A DNA stretch of 64,000 bases from JAAYJK01 sp964501655. GTDB taxonomy: Bacteria; Bacillota; Syntrophomonadia; Syntrophomonadales; Syntrophomonadaceae. Below the pieces are notes generated by a model. That model was not told where the DNA came from. It did not search any database and was given only the letters and a program-made list of their open reading frames with translations. Shown here piece by piece: positions 17,188 through 26,412 of this stretch. The DNA is taken from contig CAZCTN010000006.1 in NCBI GenBank assembly GCA_964501655.1, positions 56,014-120,013 on the forward strand, written 5' to 3'. Position numbers and translations under genes: made by a program. Numbering within the stretch: the stretch's first letter is position 1; every line of letters begins with the position of its first letter.

Positions 17188-17838
17188 TTAACCCAGCAAC
17201 TGCTGGAGCTCCTTAACACTTTCCGCTATATAAGACGGCCGCGCCCGCAGCAGTTCCTCCCGGGAACCATAACCATAGGCTACTGCAGCCGATTCAATTC
17301 CGTTCACCCGAGCGCCTTCCACATCATATTTTCTGTCCCCCACCATTATTATCTCCTGGACCGGGAGGTGCTGGTATTGCTCAATAACCAGAGCAATAAG
17401 TTCTCCTTTATCAATCAAGCTGCCGTCCAGATTGCTTCCCGCAACCTGGCTGAAATACTGCAGCAGATCAAAATGTGCCAGTATTTGCCGGGCATAAACC
17501 CCCGGTTTGGAGGTAGCTACGGCCAATATCCGTCCAGAATGATGAAGCTCATCCAGTAATACTGGTATGCCCGGGTAAACCTGGTTTTCGAACATACCGT
17601 TTACCACAAAGTATTCCCGGTAGTATTGCACCGCCTGCCAGGCATCCCCGCTGCCCAAGCCATAGAATTCCTGGAAAGAACTGATCAGCGGCGGGCCGAT
17701 AAAAGCCTGAAGTTTCAGACGGTCATTCTCCACCATACCCATTTTATCCAGGGCATACTGCACCGAGTTAACAATCCCTTGGGCGGAATCGGTCAAGGTT
17801 CCATCCAAATCAAAAATTACCAGTTGATGCTTTTTCAT
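17188..17838 (-). CDS. HAD-family hydrolase (phosphoglycolate phosphatase-like)
   Basis: Cytoplasmic phosphatase of the haloacid dehalogenase superfamily. Motif I is FDLDGTLTDS near the N-terminus with the nucleophile and acid/base aspartates, motif II is the threonine/serine in AVATSKP, and motif IV is MVGDRKYDVEGA. The helical cap between motifs I and II matches the Gph/PpaX/YjjG group. GAGGAG precedes the ATG at 17838 by nine bases; an upstream TTG at 17844 is too close. The exact substrate (phosphoglycolate, pyrophosphate or nucleotide) cannot be told. Confidence 0.85.
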   Translation of the reverse strand: MKKHQLVIFDLDGTLTDSAQGIVNSVQYALDKMGMVENDRLKLQAFIGPPLISSFQEFYGLGSGDAWQAVQYYREYFVVNGMFENQVYPGIPVLLDELHHSGRILAVATSKPGVYARQILAHFDLLQYFSQVAGSNLDGSLIDKGELIALVIEQYQHLPVQEIIMVGDRKYDVEGARVNGIESAAVAYGYGSREELLRARPSYIAESVKELQQLLG

Positions 17839-17901
17839 TTCCAATTTCTCCTCATCAGGGCTACCGGTTTCCTCTCTTATTCCACTTTTTTACCTGGGCG
17901 C

Positions 17902-18663
17902 TTATGTTTTCCATCCTCCGTCAATACACAAAACCTGGGCATTGATAGATGCTGCCTCCCGGGAGAGAAAGAATACACAGGCAGCAGCAATCTCTTCCGG
18001 CAAAACCATCCTGCCCTGGGGCATTTCAGCCAGCAGACTTTTCATATCCTCTTCACTCAGCTGGGAATAGATCATCTCGGTGGCTACCGGACCCGGCGCA
18101 ATAGCGTTGACAGTTATTCCACTGGGTCCTGCTTCACCGGCCAGTGATTTGGTGAAGGCTATCAGCCCTCCTTTGGAGGCCGCATAAACCGACTCAAAAG
18201 AGGCTCCGGCTACTCCCTGGATGGAGGCGATATTTACTATTCGGCCATAGCGTTTCCTTATCATACCAGGCAAGGCTTCCCGACAGCATAAAAAAGCGCC
18301 TTTGAGGTTAACATTTATCACCCGGTCCCATTCTGCCATACTGGTGTCCTGCACCAGATTTCTCAAAGAGACTCCGGCATTATTTACCAGCAGGTCCACC
18401 GTCCCCAAAGCAGTTCTGATCCCTTGAAACAAACGGTGCACATCCTCCTCGCGGCTGATGTCCCCCGGCATGGCCAGAGCAGTACACCCTTGCCCCCTAA
18501 GCTCGGCGGCCAGATCCTCGGCTTCCGTCCGGGAGTGATGGTAATTTATTGCCACCCGGGCTCCCCGGAGGGCAGTCGCCCGGGCCACAGCAGCGCCTAT
18601 ACCCCGCCCGCCTCCGGTAATCAGGCAAACCTGACCTTTTAGGATGTTATGATATTTATCCAA
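17902..18663 (-). CDS. SDR-family oxidoreductase (FabG-like)
   Basis: NAD(P)-dependent short-chain dehydrogenase of about 253 residues. Visible are the TGGGRGIGAAVA cofactor loop, NNAG, the catalytic Ser in NIASIQGV and the YAASKGG Tyr-Lys pair, followed by the PG segment IAPGPVATEM. It resembles 3-oxoacyl-ACP reductases, but many members act on other alcohols, and no fatty acid synthesis genes are nearby. Start: GGAGGTG stands before a TTG at 18663; the ATG codons further up lack a binding site. Confidence 0.85.
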   Translation of the reverse strand: MDKYHNILKGQVCLITGGGRGIGAAVARATALRGARVAINYHHSRTEAEDLAAELRGQGCTALAMPGDISREEDVHRLFQGIRTALGTVDLLVNNAGVSLRNLVQDTSMAEWDRVINVNLKGAFLCCREALPGMIRKRYGRIVNIASIQGVAGASFESVYAASKGGLIAFTKSLAGEAGPSGITVNAIAPGPVATEMIYSQLSEEDMKSLLAEMPQGRMVLPEEIAAACVFFLSREAASINAQVLCIDGGWKT

Positions 18664-19720
18664 GCTCGCACCTCCGGATAAATAATTCCCTTGCATCAAG
18701 ATGAGGGTCTATTAGTGAGTAAAACCCTGCTTATCATTATAATACAAGCAATGGAGAAATCCATACCCCGTGTACGCAACTGCTTCCCCCGGGAAAAACA
18801 AATAAAAAACTCCGGCGGTAATAACCTGCCGAAGCCATAGCCATATAAAAATCAGGCGGCGGAGTTTGATTAAAAGACTCATGACCAAACCAAATGAACA
18901 TTTGTCAACCGCTCTCAACAAGCCAACCCGAATAGATATCACAAAAGTAATTTTATTCCATGAAAAACAGTGGTACAGATTCTAGTTTACTGGTTTTATT
19001 TTTTCTCCGCCACCTGTATTTGTATTATAATTGGCCTTTAACAACCCAGTCAATATACATATTATGCCATGTAAATAATCCCCTGTATCCCGAGGCAAAT
19101 ATTCGCATTTTTGCTGCTCTGTTCCAGCCCGCCACATCTGCAACGGCGGCCATTACATATGAATTTCAGAAACATTCCGAATACTACATCTTGACAAAGA
19201 TGACCTGGTCTCATACAATTAAAGCACCTTGGAGACTATTTGTTGACAGGATTTTTTAAATCTTTTAGCAAATTCGACAAATTTGACCTACTATTTAGAA
19301 TTTGACCGACCCCTAATAGCTGAAAATTTAAATAGGTTTTCTGAATAATTTTTATACCCATAGAATAATGATTAATACGTCAAAAACCCAATTTTATAAA
19401 TCAGCAGTAAGGCCGGATGAATTTTTCTAGCAAATTCTGATTATCCATTCCAGTTTATTCTTACCAAACAACAAGCCTAGCCTTGCAGACCAGTACATCA
19501 GTCCGGACATATTATGCTCATCTTGTGTTTTTTCAATTAATATTTCATATTAATGTCCTGGACTATATCTCTAACTCTTTAACTCAGATCAAGACTTTCG
19601 GATTCCAATCACGGAAAGTTGGAATTCGATACAAAATAAATGGTGAGGGGGTGTACAAAAGCAATATTATCCCTTTAGCAAAGATAGATAAGAGTTCGAA
19701 CGAGAAAAGGAGGAGTTTAA
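18664..19720. other. 1.06-kb gene-free stretch upstream of acetate transporter
   Basis: No supported gene. The left part has a hairpin with AAACTCCG near 18809 and CGGAGTTT near 18865 closing a long loop. The part from 19240 to 19480 is very AT-rich, with an AATTTGACC-type direct repeat near 19280 and 19305 and TTGACA at 19243. Short open frames here lack ribosome binding sites. It is unusually long for this compact region and may contain a leader or small RNA that I cannot identify. Confidence 0.4.
19602..19625. promoter_or_regulatory. Inverted repeat upstream of acetate transporter
   Basis: ATTCCAA at 19602-19608 and TTGGAAT at 19619-19625 form a 7-bp inverted repeat with a 10-base gap about 95 bases before the transporter start. 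Candidate operator only. Confidence 0.3.
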
Positions 19721-20317
19721 ATGTCTGGACATGGAAGTGGTTGGGCGAATCCCGCCCCTGCAGGGTTGCTTGCTCTGGCAATAGCATGTTTTACCTTTTA
19801 CGCAATTTTAGGGGGTAAGGTAGATCATTCCTGTATACCCTTACTTGGTTGCTGGTTGCTTGGTGGTGCTATGGTACAGTACACAGTTGCCATCATAGAA
19901 CTTAAGGAAGGTGCCACAACCGGTGGTAACGTATTCCTGTTCTTCTCAGCTTTCTTTATGTTTGTTGGTGGAATTGAGATGATTCTGAAGTATTTGATCG
20001 GTGCCAACGGATGGCCGGCAGTTGATGCTCGGATAGACGGTTATGCTTGGTGTGCTTTATGGTTCGGTCTCTGGCTGTGGACTCCCGCCTATTTCAAATC
20101 ACCGCTGGTTCTCTGTATTGCGGTACTTGCCCTCGATATAGCAGTTCCCATAGTAGCATTGCAGGACCTGCAAGCGATTGGTCATGACTATGCTGGCATT
20201 GCTGCTAACTTCTTGGGTCTGGCTGGAATTTGCGGTATTTATGTAGCATCTGCTATCATCCTGAATACTGAGTACGGGAAAACGATTCTTCCGATGCCCG
20301 GTCCGATTGTAAAATAG
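19721..20317 (+). CDS. Acetate uptake transporter (AceTr/GPR1-FUN34-YaaH family)
   Basis: Six-helix membrane channel or symporter for acetate and sometimes succinate. The 198 residues begin with the family signature NPAPAGLLALAIACFTFYAI (the usual form is NPAPLGL) and have six hydrophobic segments of the SatP/YaaH type. AAAAGGAGGAG stands eight bases before the ATG, a very strong ribosome binding site suggesting high expression. It is transcribed alone, preceded by a long gene-free stretch and ended by a good terminator. In an acetate-producing or acetate-exchanging anaerobe it may serve in either direction; that is inference. Confidence 0.9.
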   Translation: MSGHGSGWANPAPAGLLALAIACFTFYAILGGKVDHSCIPLLGCWLLGGAMVQYTVAIIELKEGATTGGNVFLFFSAFFMFVGGIEMILKYLIGANGWPAVDARIDGYAWCALWFGLWLWTPAYFKSPLVLCIAVLALDIAVPIVALQDLQAIGHDYAGIAANFLGLAGICGIYVASAIILNTEYGKTILPMPGPIVK

Positions 20318-20409
20318 CAGGGGCGTAGGGCATAATATAAATCAAGCGTTCCTTTGGAATAACGCAGGGTTATATAAGTCTTTATAACATAAGTTTATTA
20401 ATAATTTAA

Positions 20410-20448
20410 AAATTGAGTGGACTTGCTGAAGCCCACTCAATTTTTGTT
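20410..20448 (+). terminator. Rho-independent terminator of the acetate transporter
   Basis: AAATTGAGTGG at 20410-20420 pairs with CCACTCAATTT at 20433-20443, then TTGTTTT follows. Strong stem and T-rich tail. Confidence 0.88.
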
Positions 20449-20521
20449 TTCTATTCTCCAGTTTACAGTTCTTGAAGTTTGTACTCCTATAAAGAACAAT
20501 AACAGGCTCTACTTAAGCTGA

Positions 20522-21670
20522 TTAGCGGCTTCCGGCAATCTCACCGACGGCCTTGATTACCATTTCCATCTCTTCCCGGGTAGTAAAATAGCCCGGGCTC
20601 AAACGGCAGGAGCCGGTTTCAAAAGTTCCTATGGTTTTATGGGCTAAAGGGGCACAGTGCAGACCCGACCGGGTGACTATGCCATATCGATAATCCAGCT
20701 GGGTACTCACTTCCCCGCAATCCATTCCCATTATATTAAAGGATATAACCGCGGTCCTCCGGCTCATATCAGCCGGGCCATATACTCTTACCTCCGGGAT
20801 ATCTGCCAGCCCTTTCATAAGCATCTGCCCCATTTGCTGCTCCTGGCGGTGAATCCTATCCATACCTTCAGAATTAATAAAATTTATTCCGGCCAGCAGA
20901 CCTGCTATCCCGGGAGTATTATGGGTCCCGCATTCCAGCAGATCAGGCATAAAAGCAGGATGTTCCAGGTACTCAGATAATGAACCGGTTCCTCCCTGCT
21001 TCAGGGGGACAATGTCCAACTTGGGCTTAATATATATCCCGCCGCTGCCCTGAGGGCCCAGCAGTCCCTTATGCCCTGTGAAGGTTAGCACATCAATATA
21101 TTGTTTTTCTATATCTATAGGTATTACCCCCGCGGTTTGAGCTGTATCCACCACAAATAACAACTGGTTCTCCCGGGCAATTCTGCCGACTTCTTCTATG
21201 GGCATCAGGGTGCCGGTTATATTGGAAGCATGAAGCATGCATATCATCCTGGTGTTAGGCTTAATAGCCTTTCTCACCTCATCTGAATCCAAGCTTCCAT
21301 CACCGGCACAGGAAACCGCCGTCCATTCCACTCCGTTTTGCTGCATTACATACAACGGCCGGGCCACGGCATTGTGCTCCATACTGCTGCTTATAACATG
21401 ATCTCCCGGTCTCAGCAAACCTTTCAAGGCGATATTGATAGCCTCGGTTATATTAATAGTGAAGGCGATATGCGAACTGTCAGATATGTTAAACAAAGCA
21501 GCCAGAGCGTCCCGGCATTCCATGAGTATCGATCCGGCCTCCAGGGTCGCCTGGTTGCTTCCCCGGCCTGGATTTCCGCCCATATGGCGGTTGAAATGAT
21601 CAACTGCCTGGTATACCGATTCCGGTTTGGGAAAAGTAGTTGCAGCATTATCCATATATATGGCTCGCAT
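20522..21670 (-). CDS. Cysteine desulfurase-like class V aminotransferase (TIGR01977/EF2568 type)
   Basis: PLP enzyme of the NifS/SufS superfamily, 382 residues. The PLP lysine is K201 in FTGHKGLLGPQG and the likely sulfur- or selenium-handling cysteine is C339 in RSGLHCAPLAHK. The opening YMDNAATTFPKPESV and GNPGRGSN fit the EF2568 subgroup, which from genome comparisons travels with YedF and selenium-dependent molybdenum hydroxylases. Here it lies 11 bases downstream of yedF. A role in mobilising S or Se from cysteine or selenocysteine for cofactor maturation is inferred. Confidence 0.85.
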   Translation of the reverse strand: MRAIYMDNAATTFPKPESVYQAVDHFNRHMGGNPGRGSNQATLEAGSILMECRDALAALFNISDSSHIAFTINITEAINIALKGLLRPGDHVISSSMEHNAVARPLYVMQQNGVEWTAVSCAGDGSLDSDEVRKAIKPNTRMICMLHASNITGTLMPIEEVGRIARENQLLFVVDTAQTAGVIPIDIEKQYIDVLTFTGHKGLLGPQGSGGIYIKPKLDIVPLKQGGTGSLSEYLEHPAFMPDLLECGTHNTPGIAGLLAGINFINSEGMDRIHRQEQQMGQMLMKGLADIPEVRVYGPADMSRRTAVISFNIMGMDCGEVSTQLDYRYGIVTRSGLHCAPLAHKTIGTFETGSCRLSPGYFTTREEMEMVIKAVGEIAGSR

Positions 21671-21681
21671 ACTTTCCTCCT

Positions 21682-22275
21682 CTATATAGTAATGGTCCTG
21701 TCGGCTCCAGCTAGGGTTTCAAGGGCCGAATACATATTGGTGATCCTTCCCGCAGCCAGCTTATCTGTTTTTTGATAATAATCCAAACAGGTTCCGCAGG
21801 ATAAAACTTCAATACCCTTCTTTTCCAGGGTTTGTATATGTTCTATAACGGGTGAGTCCTCCAGGGTCAGGAAAATCCCTTTGTTCATAAATATAAGTGA
21901 ACTCAGGCTGGTTTCCAGTTCATTCAGGGTGTATAGAAAACCTTTCATGAGTACCCGGCCCAGTTCTTCATCCCCTTCCCCGAAAAGGTCGCTCTTAATC
22001 AATATGGATATACGGCCTGAACCGGAAGTCTCATTCTCCTCCTTGTTAAGTACCCTGGTCATATGAATATGATATTCCCCGTCTTTTTCCTCCACCCGAT
22101 AATCATAGCCCTGGTTTTGGGCCAGCCTTTTTATGTTCTCCCGGGCCACGTCTCTATCTACAATGGCGGTAAGTCTGCCCGCTCCTCCCCCTTCATCCAT
22201 GGCTTTTTTGGTTAATATTACGGGCTGAGGACAGTCCAAACCCCTGGCATCAACAATTTTGTTCACTTGCATCAA
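21682..22275 (-). CDS. yedF: YedF: TusA-type plus DsrE-type sulfurtransferase-like protein
   Basis: Two-domain protein of 197 residues. The N-terminal TusA/SirA domain (5-75) has the conserved Cys-Pro (C15-P16 in DARGLDCPQPV), which carries persulfide or selenide. The C-terminal DsrE/DsrF-like domain (88-197) has a CGTCLDYY motif (C160, C163). This fusion is the selenium-metabolism family TIGR03527. It overlaps the end of the DUF1858 gene by about 25 bases and precedes the cysteine desulfurase-like gene, giving a three-gene operon. A DsrE-only relative occurs at 35448. Confidence 0.9.
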   Translation of the reverse strand: MMQVNKIVDARGLDCPQPVILTKKAMDEGGGAGRLTAIVDRDVARENIKRLAQNQGYDYRVEEKDGEYHIHMTRVLNKEENETSGSGRISILIKSDLFGEGDEELGRVLMKGFLYTLNELETSLSSLIFMNKGIFLTLEDSPVIEHIQTLEKKGIEVLSCGTCLDYYQKTDKLAAGRITNMYSALETLAGADRTITI

Positions 22276-22504
22276 TCCTTTCCCCTTGCTTTATTATCCC
22301 GGGTGAATCAGCTGCAGCCTCTTCCAGTTCCTTGATCAACTGGGCCAGATCAAAATCATATCGCTTGGTCAATTCATTCAAGGTATCAAAAATATGGCTG
22401 CACATGACACAGCCTCCCAGCCTGGAGTCATAACGTTTGAAAACTGCTTCCGTGTGGGGATACCGGTAAACTATATCAATCACTTTCATATCTTCCCTAA
22501 GCAC
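22250..22504 (-). CDS. DUF1858 domain protein
   Basis: Small cytoplasmic protein of about 84 residues of the DUF1858 family (VIDIVYRYPHTEAVFKRY, then GGCVMC). The CVMC cysteine pair is the hallmark and may bind a metal or cluster; the family often sits beside hybrid-cluster and sulfur or selenium transfer genes. A GTG at 22504 follows AGGAGG by eight to nine bases and is preferred over the ATG at 22489. It overlaps yedF, so the two are probably translationally coupled. Confidence 0.8.
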   Translation of the reverse strand: MLREDMKVIDIVYRYPHTEAVFKRYDSRLGGCVMCSHIFDTLNELTKRYDFDLAQLIKELEEAAADSPGIIKQGERIDASEQNC

Positions 22505-22560
22505 TCGCTTATCCCTCCTATACATATGCAGCCGGCAGGCTTATTATTATAAAACCAAAT

Positions 22561-22588
22561 AAAAAGCATGATATTCATCATGCTTTTA
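22561..22588 (-). terminator. Terminator after molbindin gene
   Basis: AAAAGCATGAT at 22562-22572 pairs with ATCATGCTTTT at 22577-22587 around four bases; on the minus strand a T-rich tail follows. Separates the molbindin gene from the DUF1858-yedF operon. Confidence 0.82.
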
Positions 22589-22674
22589 TATCAATATATC
22601 ACTTTAAGTATTATATTAAAAATAACTTTCATTTATGCTTCAGACAACCCATTATCCCATTTGCCATTTAATAG

Positions 22675-22878
22675 TTATTTGACCAGGGTAACATGTATGG
22701 CCTTGGTCAACGCTGTAACCCGATCCCCTAATTTTAGGTCCATCTCCTGCAGAGATTCTTTGGTCATTACTGAAGTAATAATATAATCTCCGGCCGCAAC
22801 CTTGACCTGAGCCATAACACTGCCTTCTTTAATTTCCACTACTTCACCTTCAAAATTATTTCTGACACCAGCTTTCAT
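22675..22878 (-). CDS. mop: Molybdopterin/molybdate-binding Mop (TOBE) protein, molbindin
   Basis: A 67-residue single TOBE domain (RNNFEGEVVEIKEGSVMAQV, ITSVMTKESLQEMDLKLGD, LTKAIHVTLVK). Molbindins form hexamers that store molybdate or tungstate in the cytoplasm. The length and the opening MKAGVRN are standard. The start follows GGAGG by about eight bases. It is divergent from the molybdate-type transporter at 23113 and next to the yedF operon, so the locus seems devoted to molybdenum (or tungsten) and selenium. Confidence 0.92.
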   Translation of the reverse strand: MKAGVRNNFEGEVVEIKEGSVMAQVKVAAGDYIITSVMTKESLQEMDLKLGDRVTALTKAIHVTLVK

Positions 22879-23112
22879 TTTATCTCCTCCTGCTCAATAT
22901 TTTATACGTCAGGTCTATTCTACTTTAGTTTACCATGTACTGGCAGTTTTATTCAATAAGCTCTGGTAATAGACCAGGGTCGTAAGCTGATATAGCAGTT
23001 ACAGGTATAAATATAGTTCCTACTCATTGCTGTATGGTGTTAAAATCAATATGCAGGCCATAATTTTTACTGCTCGTAAGCTGGATTACATTTGTATAAA
23101 GGGTATGGCGTT

Positions 23113-24228
23113 ATGAAAAATAAACTGAACCTTATTAAGGGTGAAATCGCAGGTTCCATCGGTGACCTGGGAACCTTTCTGCCCTACATAATTGGAGTTA
23201 TAACCGTAGGGGGAATGGATGCTACCGGTGTGCTATTCATGTTTGGGCTCATGTATGTTTTTACAGGTTACTTTTACCGGCTCCCGGTGCCGGTGCAGCC
23301 CATGAAAGTGATAGGCGCGGTGGTACTGGTCAATGGTCTGACTGCAGGAGAAATAACTGCCTCCGGCATATTGATGGGACTGAGCCTGATCTTCCTGGCT
23401 TTAACCGGTCTGGCCGATAACCTGGCACGTATCACCCCTATAAGTGTGACTTCAGGTATACAGGCTGGTCTGGGTATCAGCCTGGCTATCCTGGGAATCA
23501 AATTTATCAGCAGCGATTTGCTGATAGGCATAATAATTCTGCTGCTGATGCTGCTCTTGCTGGGAAATCCCCGGATTCCTGCAGCACTGGCTGCACTGGC
23601 GGTTGGAATCCTGCTTACTTTGCTTATTCATCCGGAAATATCCTGGCCCGCTTTGGATCCGGGCTTCTATCTGCCGCATCTGGTCCTGCCTCAGTGGCAG
23701 GATTTCTACCGCGGCTTTACCCTGGGGTTCTTGCCGCAGCTTCCCCTAACCCTTACTAATTCAGTTCTGGTAACTGCTGCACTGGCCAGAGAGCTTTTTC
23801 CCGGGCAAGCCAACAAGGTGAGTGAGAAAAATCTCTGTCTCACCCTGGGTATTGGTAATTTGATCAGTATGCCCCTGGGGGGCTTTGTAATTTGCCACGG
23901 CAGCGGCGGATTGGCTGCTCATCACCGTTTCGGTGCTCGAACCGGTCTTTCAGTGACCATAATGGGATTATTTCTCTTGTTGGCCGCCGTCGTCCTCGGT
24001 CCGTCCAGTATTAAGGTACTGCAATTCATCCCCCAAACCGTACTGGGCTGTCTGCTTTTCTATAGTGGAATAGATCTGGCCGCCAACGTCAAAGGTCTGG
24101 AGGGTAAAAACAGTATCTACACTTTTGCAGTAGTAACCGTAATCAGCATTGCCGTCAATCCGGCAGCAGGTTTCCTGGTGGGAATCCCTTTGATTTATGT
24201 TCTTAACCAAGGGTTGATTAAACTATGA
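23113..24228 (+). CDS. MOT1-type molybdate/sulfate transporter
   Basis: Membrane protein of about 371 residues with ten or more helices, of the MFS_MOT1 (SulP-like) molybdate transporter family. Two characteristic stretches are visible: GEIAGSIGDLGTFLPYIIG near the N-terminus, and the repeat-related PLGGFVICHGSGGLAAHHRFGART in the second half, plus PVPVQPMKVIGA in helix 3. Plant and bacterial members take up molybdate with high affinity. The ATG at 23113 is preferred. The divergent molbindin gene makes molybdate or tungstate the likely substrate. Confidence 0.87.
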   Translation: MKNKLNLIKGEIAGSIGDLGTFLPYIIGVITVGGMDATGVLFMFGLMYVFTGYFYRLPVPVQPMKVIGAVVLVNGLTAGEITASGILMGLSLIFLALTGLADNLARITPISVTSGIQAGLGISLAILGIKFISSDLLIGIIILLLMLLLLGNPRIPAALAALAVGILLTLLIHPEISWPALDPGFYLPHLVLPQWQDFYRGFTLGFLPQLPLTLTNSVLVTAALARELFPGQANKVSEKNLCLTLGIGNLISMPLGGFVICHGSGGLAAHHRFGARTGLSVTIMGLFLLLAAVVLGPSSIKVLQFIPQTVLGCLLFYSGIDLAANVKGLEGKNSIYTFAVVTVISIAVNPAAGFLVGIPLIYVLNQGLIKL

Positions 24229-24329
24229 TTTCTTTTCTAAATTACCAGCCTGCTCCTCAGCCCATGGGCTAATGGATTAATAATTGTTTCCAGACAGGCA
24301 GATAATGATAATACAAAGGAGCAGGAAAG

Positions 24330-24542
24330 ATGAAAAGCACCCAACCTTTTCCCGGCAGGCAAAGTGTACCGGGAGTACTTATCTTCATAACTGCGGGTAT
24401 TCTGTTATACCTGTTGGGGGGTGAGCAAAGCCCGGTTAATGCTCCGCCTTTGACTCCTGCTCTGACAGCCGCTCTGCTGGTAAGCGGATTAATAGCAGGA
24501 CTGTTTGGTTCCCCCAGATTCATCGCCTCCCCTTTTCTATAA
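24330..24542 (+). CDS. Small membrane protein, unknown
   Basis: A 70-residue protein with two hydrophobic helices (about 14-31 and 44-61) joined by a Pro-rich loop. GGAG followed by GGAAAG precedes the ATG, supporting translation. Its last 23 bases overlap the end of the convergent alpha/beta hydrolase gene. I recognise no family. It may be a YtpI-like or other small membrane protein of no known role. Confidence 0.5.
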   Translation: MKSTQPFPGRQSVPGVLIFITAGILLYLLGGEQSPVNAPPLTPALTAALLVSGLIAGLFGSPRFIASPFL

Positions 24543-25299
24543 AGCTTTTAATGGCGCCAAAATATTTGGGGATATCTCTCACTATTATGTCATTATGCCC
24601 TGCCCGTGGTATGATCAGTATTTCCTTGTCCTGAGAACCCAGTGCATTATAAACTCTCTGTCCCTCTTCCGGCAGCACCAGAACGTCTGACTCGCCATGT
24701 ATGACCAAAGCAGGTATCTTTATAGACGCTATCATTTTCAAGCATTCGTTTTCTATAGTATCCAGAGACTTATTGGGTTTGTCTATCCCCAGGTGATAGA
24801 TAAGCCGGTTGATGCTGGAAAAACCGCTTTCAATTATCAATCCTCTTAAGGTTTCCTGATAATGGCAAGCCAACTCCAAAGCCGATATGCTCCCCAGGGA
24901 TCGGCCCATTACGAATAGATCCGACCGATAATTTCTTTTCTCCAGCTCATTCTTGATTGCTTCGTAAAGCAGATGAGCATCAGCGATAAGGCGGGTGAAG
25001 CTGGGGGTGCCGCCGCTCAATCCGTAACCCCGGTAATCTGCTACAACCAGGTTGATGTTCTGCTCCAGGTAAAGGCAAGCCAGGTCGTCATAATCAGCTG
25101 CTACTTCTCCATTGCCGTGAAAATACAGTATCCATGGCCACTGCTCACTCTTGGAATAAAAGCGGGCAGCCACCTTAACCTTGTCCCCTGTTTCTGCCAA
25201 CAAATCGAAAGCATAGGCCGGGGGAGGAGTGAAATCAGGGCGAGGATAAAAGAGCATCTGCAGGAAATGGGGTTGATCTGCATAAGAATAATCCGGCAT
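24520..25299 (-). CDS. Alpha/beta hydrolase
   Basis: Serine hydrolase fold of 259 residues, no signal peptide. The nucleophile elbow is GRSLGS, the acid is probably in HGESDVLVLPEE and the histidine in RAGHNDI. The oxyanion region is YFHGNGE and DYRGYGLSGG. This pattern matches the BAAT/Hydrolase_4 (YqkD/FrsA-like) group, which act as esterases or lipases. The start ATG has GGAGG upstream. Natural substrate unknown. Confidence 0.83.
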   Translation of the reverse strand: MPDYSYADQPHFLQMLFYPRPDFTPPPAYAFDLLAETGDKVKVAARFYSKSEQWPWILYFHGNGEVAADYDDLACLYLEQNINLVVADYRGYGLSGGTPSFTRLIADAHLLYEAIKNELEKRNYRSDLFVMGRSLGSISALELACHYQETLRGLIIESGFSSINRLIYHLGIDKPNKSLDTIENECLKMIASIKIPALVIHGESDVLVLPEEGQRVYNALGSQDKEILIIPRAGHNDIIVRDIPKYFGAIKSFIEKGRR

Positions 25300-25470
25300 A
25301 GTTACCTCCTTTTTTTCTCTTTAGTGGTATATTCAAGCTCTACTGGCAGCTTCCTCCTTTATTTAACATTTTAGCCGCAAAATTTATCTAAACAATATAA
25401 AAAGCAGAACAGTTATAGTACACTATTCAAAGCAACAGATTAAATATATGGATAGAGGTGGCGGTTGAGT

Positions 25471-26412
25471 ATGAAAATTTTAGTCTTTGGCTTGGGAGCA
25501 CTGGGTACAGTTTACTCCTGTTTATTACAAAATAAGGGGCATGAAATTACCGGGATTGACTACCCGCCGGTAGTAGAAGCTGTTCAACAAACTGGAGTGC
25601 GGGTCACGGGCATATGGGGAGATCACCACGCCCTTCTGACACAGGCAGCAAGCAATCTGGCCCATATTCAGGAACAAGACTTTGATTTAATCATTGTGAG
25701 TGTTAAATCCTATGAAACCGGAGAGGTGGCTCGACAACTGCGGGATTTCATATCCGATAAAACTTATATATTGCTGGCTCAGAACGGATACGGCAATTTC
25801 GAAGCTGCGGCCAGCTTCCTGCCTCCCCGGCAAATCGTACTGGGCCGGGTTATTTTTGGCTCAGAAACCATAAATCCTGGAGCGGCTCGGGTAACGGTTA
25901 TCGCTGATGATGTTATACTGGGCTCACCTGCCAATTTAATTGATATGGACATACTGCAAAATATTGCGCAGATATGTTCTCAGGCCGGTATTCCCACCCG
26001 CTCTTCAGATGAAATTATGCGTTATGTATGGGGCAAAATAATTTACAATTCAGCCCTGAATCCTCTGGGAGCCATACTGGAAGTTCCTTATGGCCGGCTA
26101 GCGGAGATAGTCTACAGCCGAAATCTAATGGACGAAATTATTGAAGAAATATTTGCGGTTTTAAAAGCATCCGGTCAGTCTACCATGTGGGATGATGCCG
26201 AATCTTATCGGAAAGTTTTTTATTCCCAGCTGCTTCCTTCCACTGCCGCCCATCATGCTTCTATGCTTCAGGATATACAGCGGGGAAGAAAGACAGAAAT
26301 CGACTCCCTGAACGGGGCGGTGGTTGAACTAGGCCGAATACATGGAACGGACACCCCGGTAAACCGCTTTATTACCATGATGCTCAAGGCTAAGGAGGCT
26401 ATGAGCAAGTAG
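25471..26412 (+). CDS. Ketopantoate reductase family protein (PanE/ApbA)
   Basis: NADPH-dependent reductase of about 313 residues. The N-terminal Rossmann motif is FGLGALGT, and the C-terminal helical domain has the conserved lysine and asparagine in VWGKIIYNSALNPL and the late segment ASMLQDIQRGRKTEID. The family makes pantoate for coenzyme A, but paralogues with other 2-keto acid substrates are common and no panB/panC are near, so the symbol is left blank. ATG at 25471 is preferred, after AGAGGTGGCGG. Confidence 0.83.
   Translation: MKILVFGLGALGTVYSCLLQNKGHEITGIDYPPVVEAVQQTGVRVTGIWGDHHALLTQAASNLAHIQEQDFDLIIVSVKSYETGEVARQLRDFISDKTYILLAQNGYGNFEAAASFLPPRQIVLGRVIFGSETINPGAARVTVIADDVILGSPANLIDMDILQNIAQICSQAGIPTRSSDEIMRYVWGKIIYNSALNPLGAILEVPYGRLAEIVYSRNLMDEIIEEIFAVLKASGQSTMWDDAESYRKVFYSQLLPSTAAHHASMLQDIQRGRKTEIDSLNGAVVELGRIHGTDTPVNRFITMMLKAKEAMSK

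Noticed and set aside
18960..19259. Possible 99-codon gene upstream of acetate transporter
   Set aside because: No ribosome binding site and no recognisable domain; composition looks like random AT-rich DNA.
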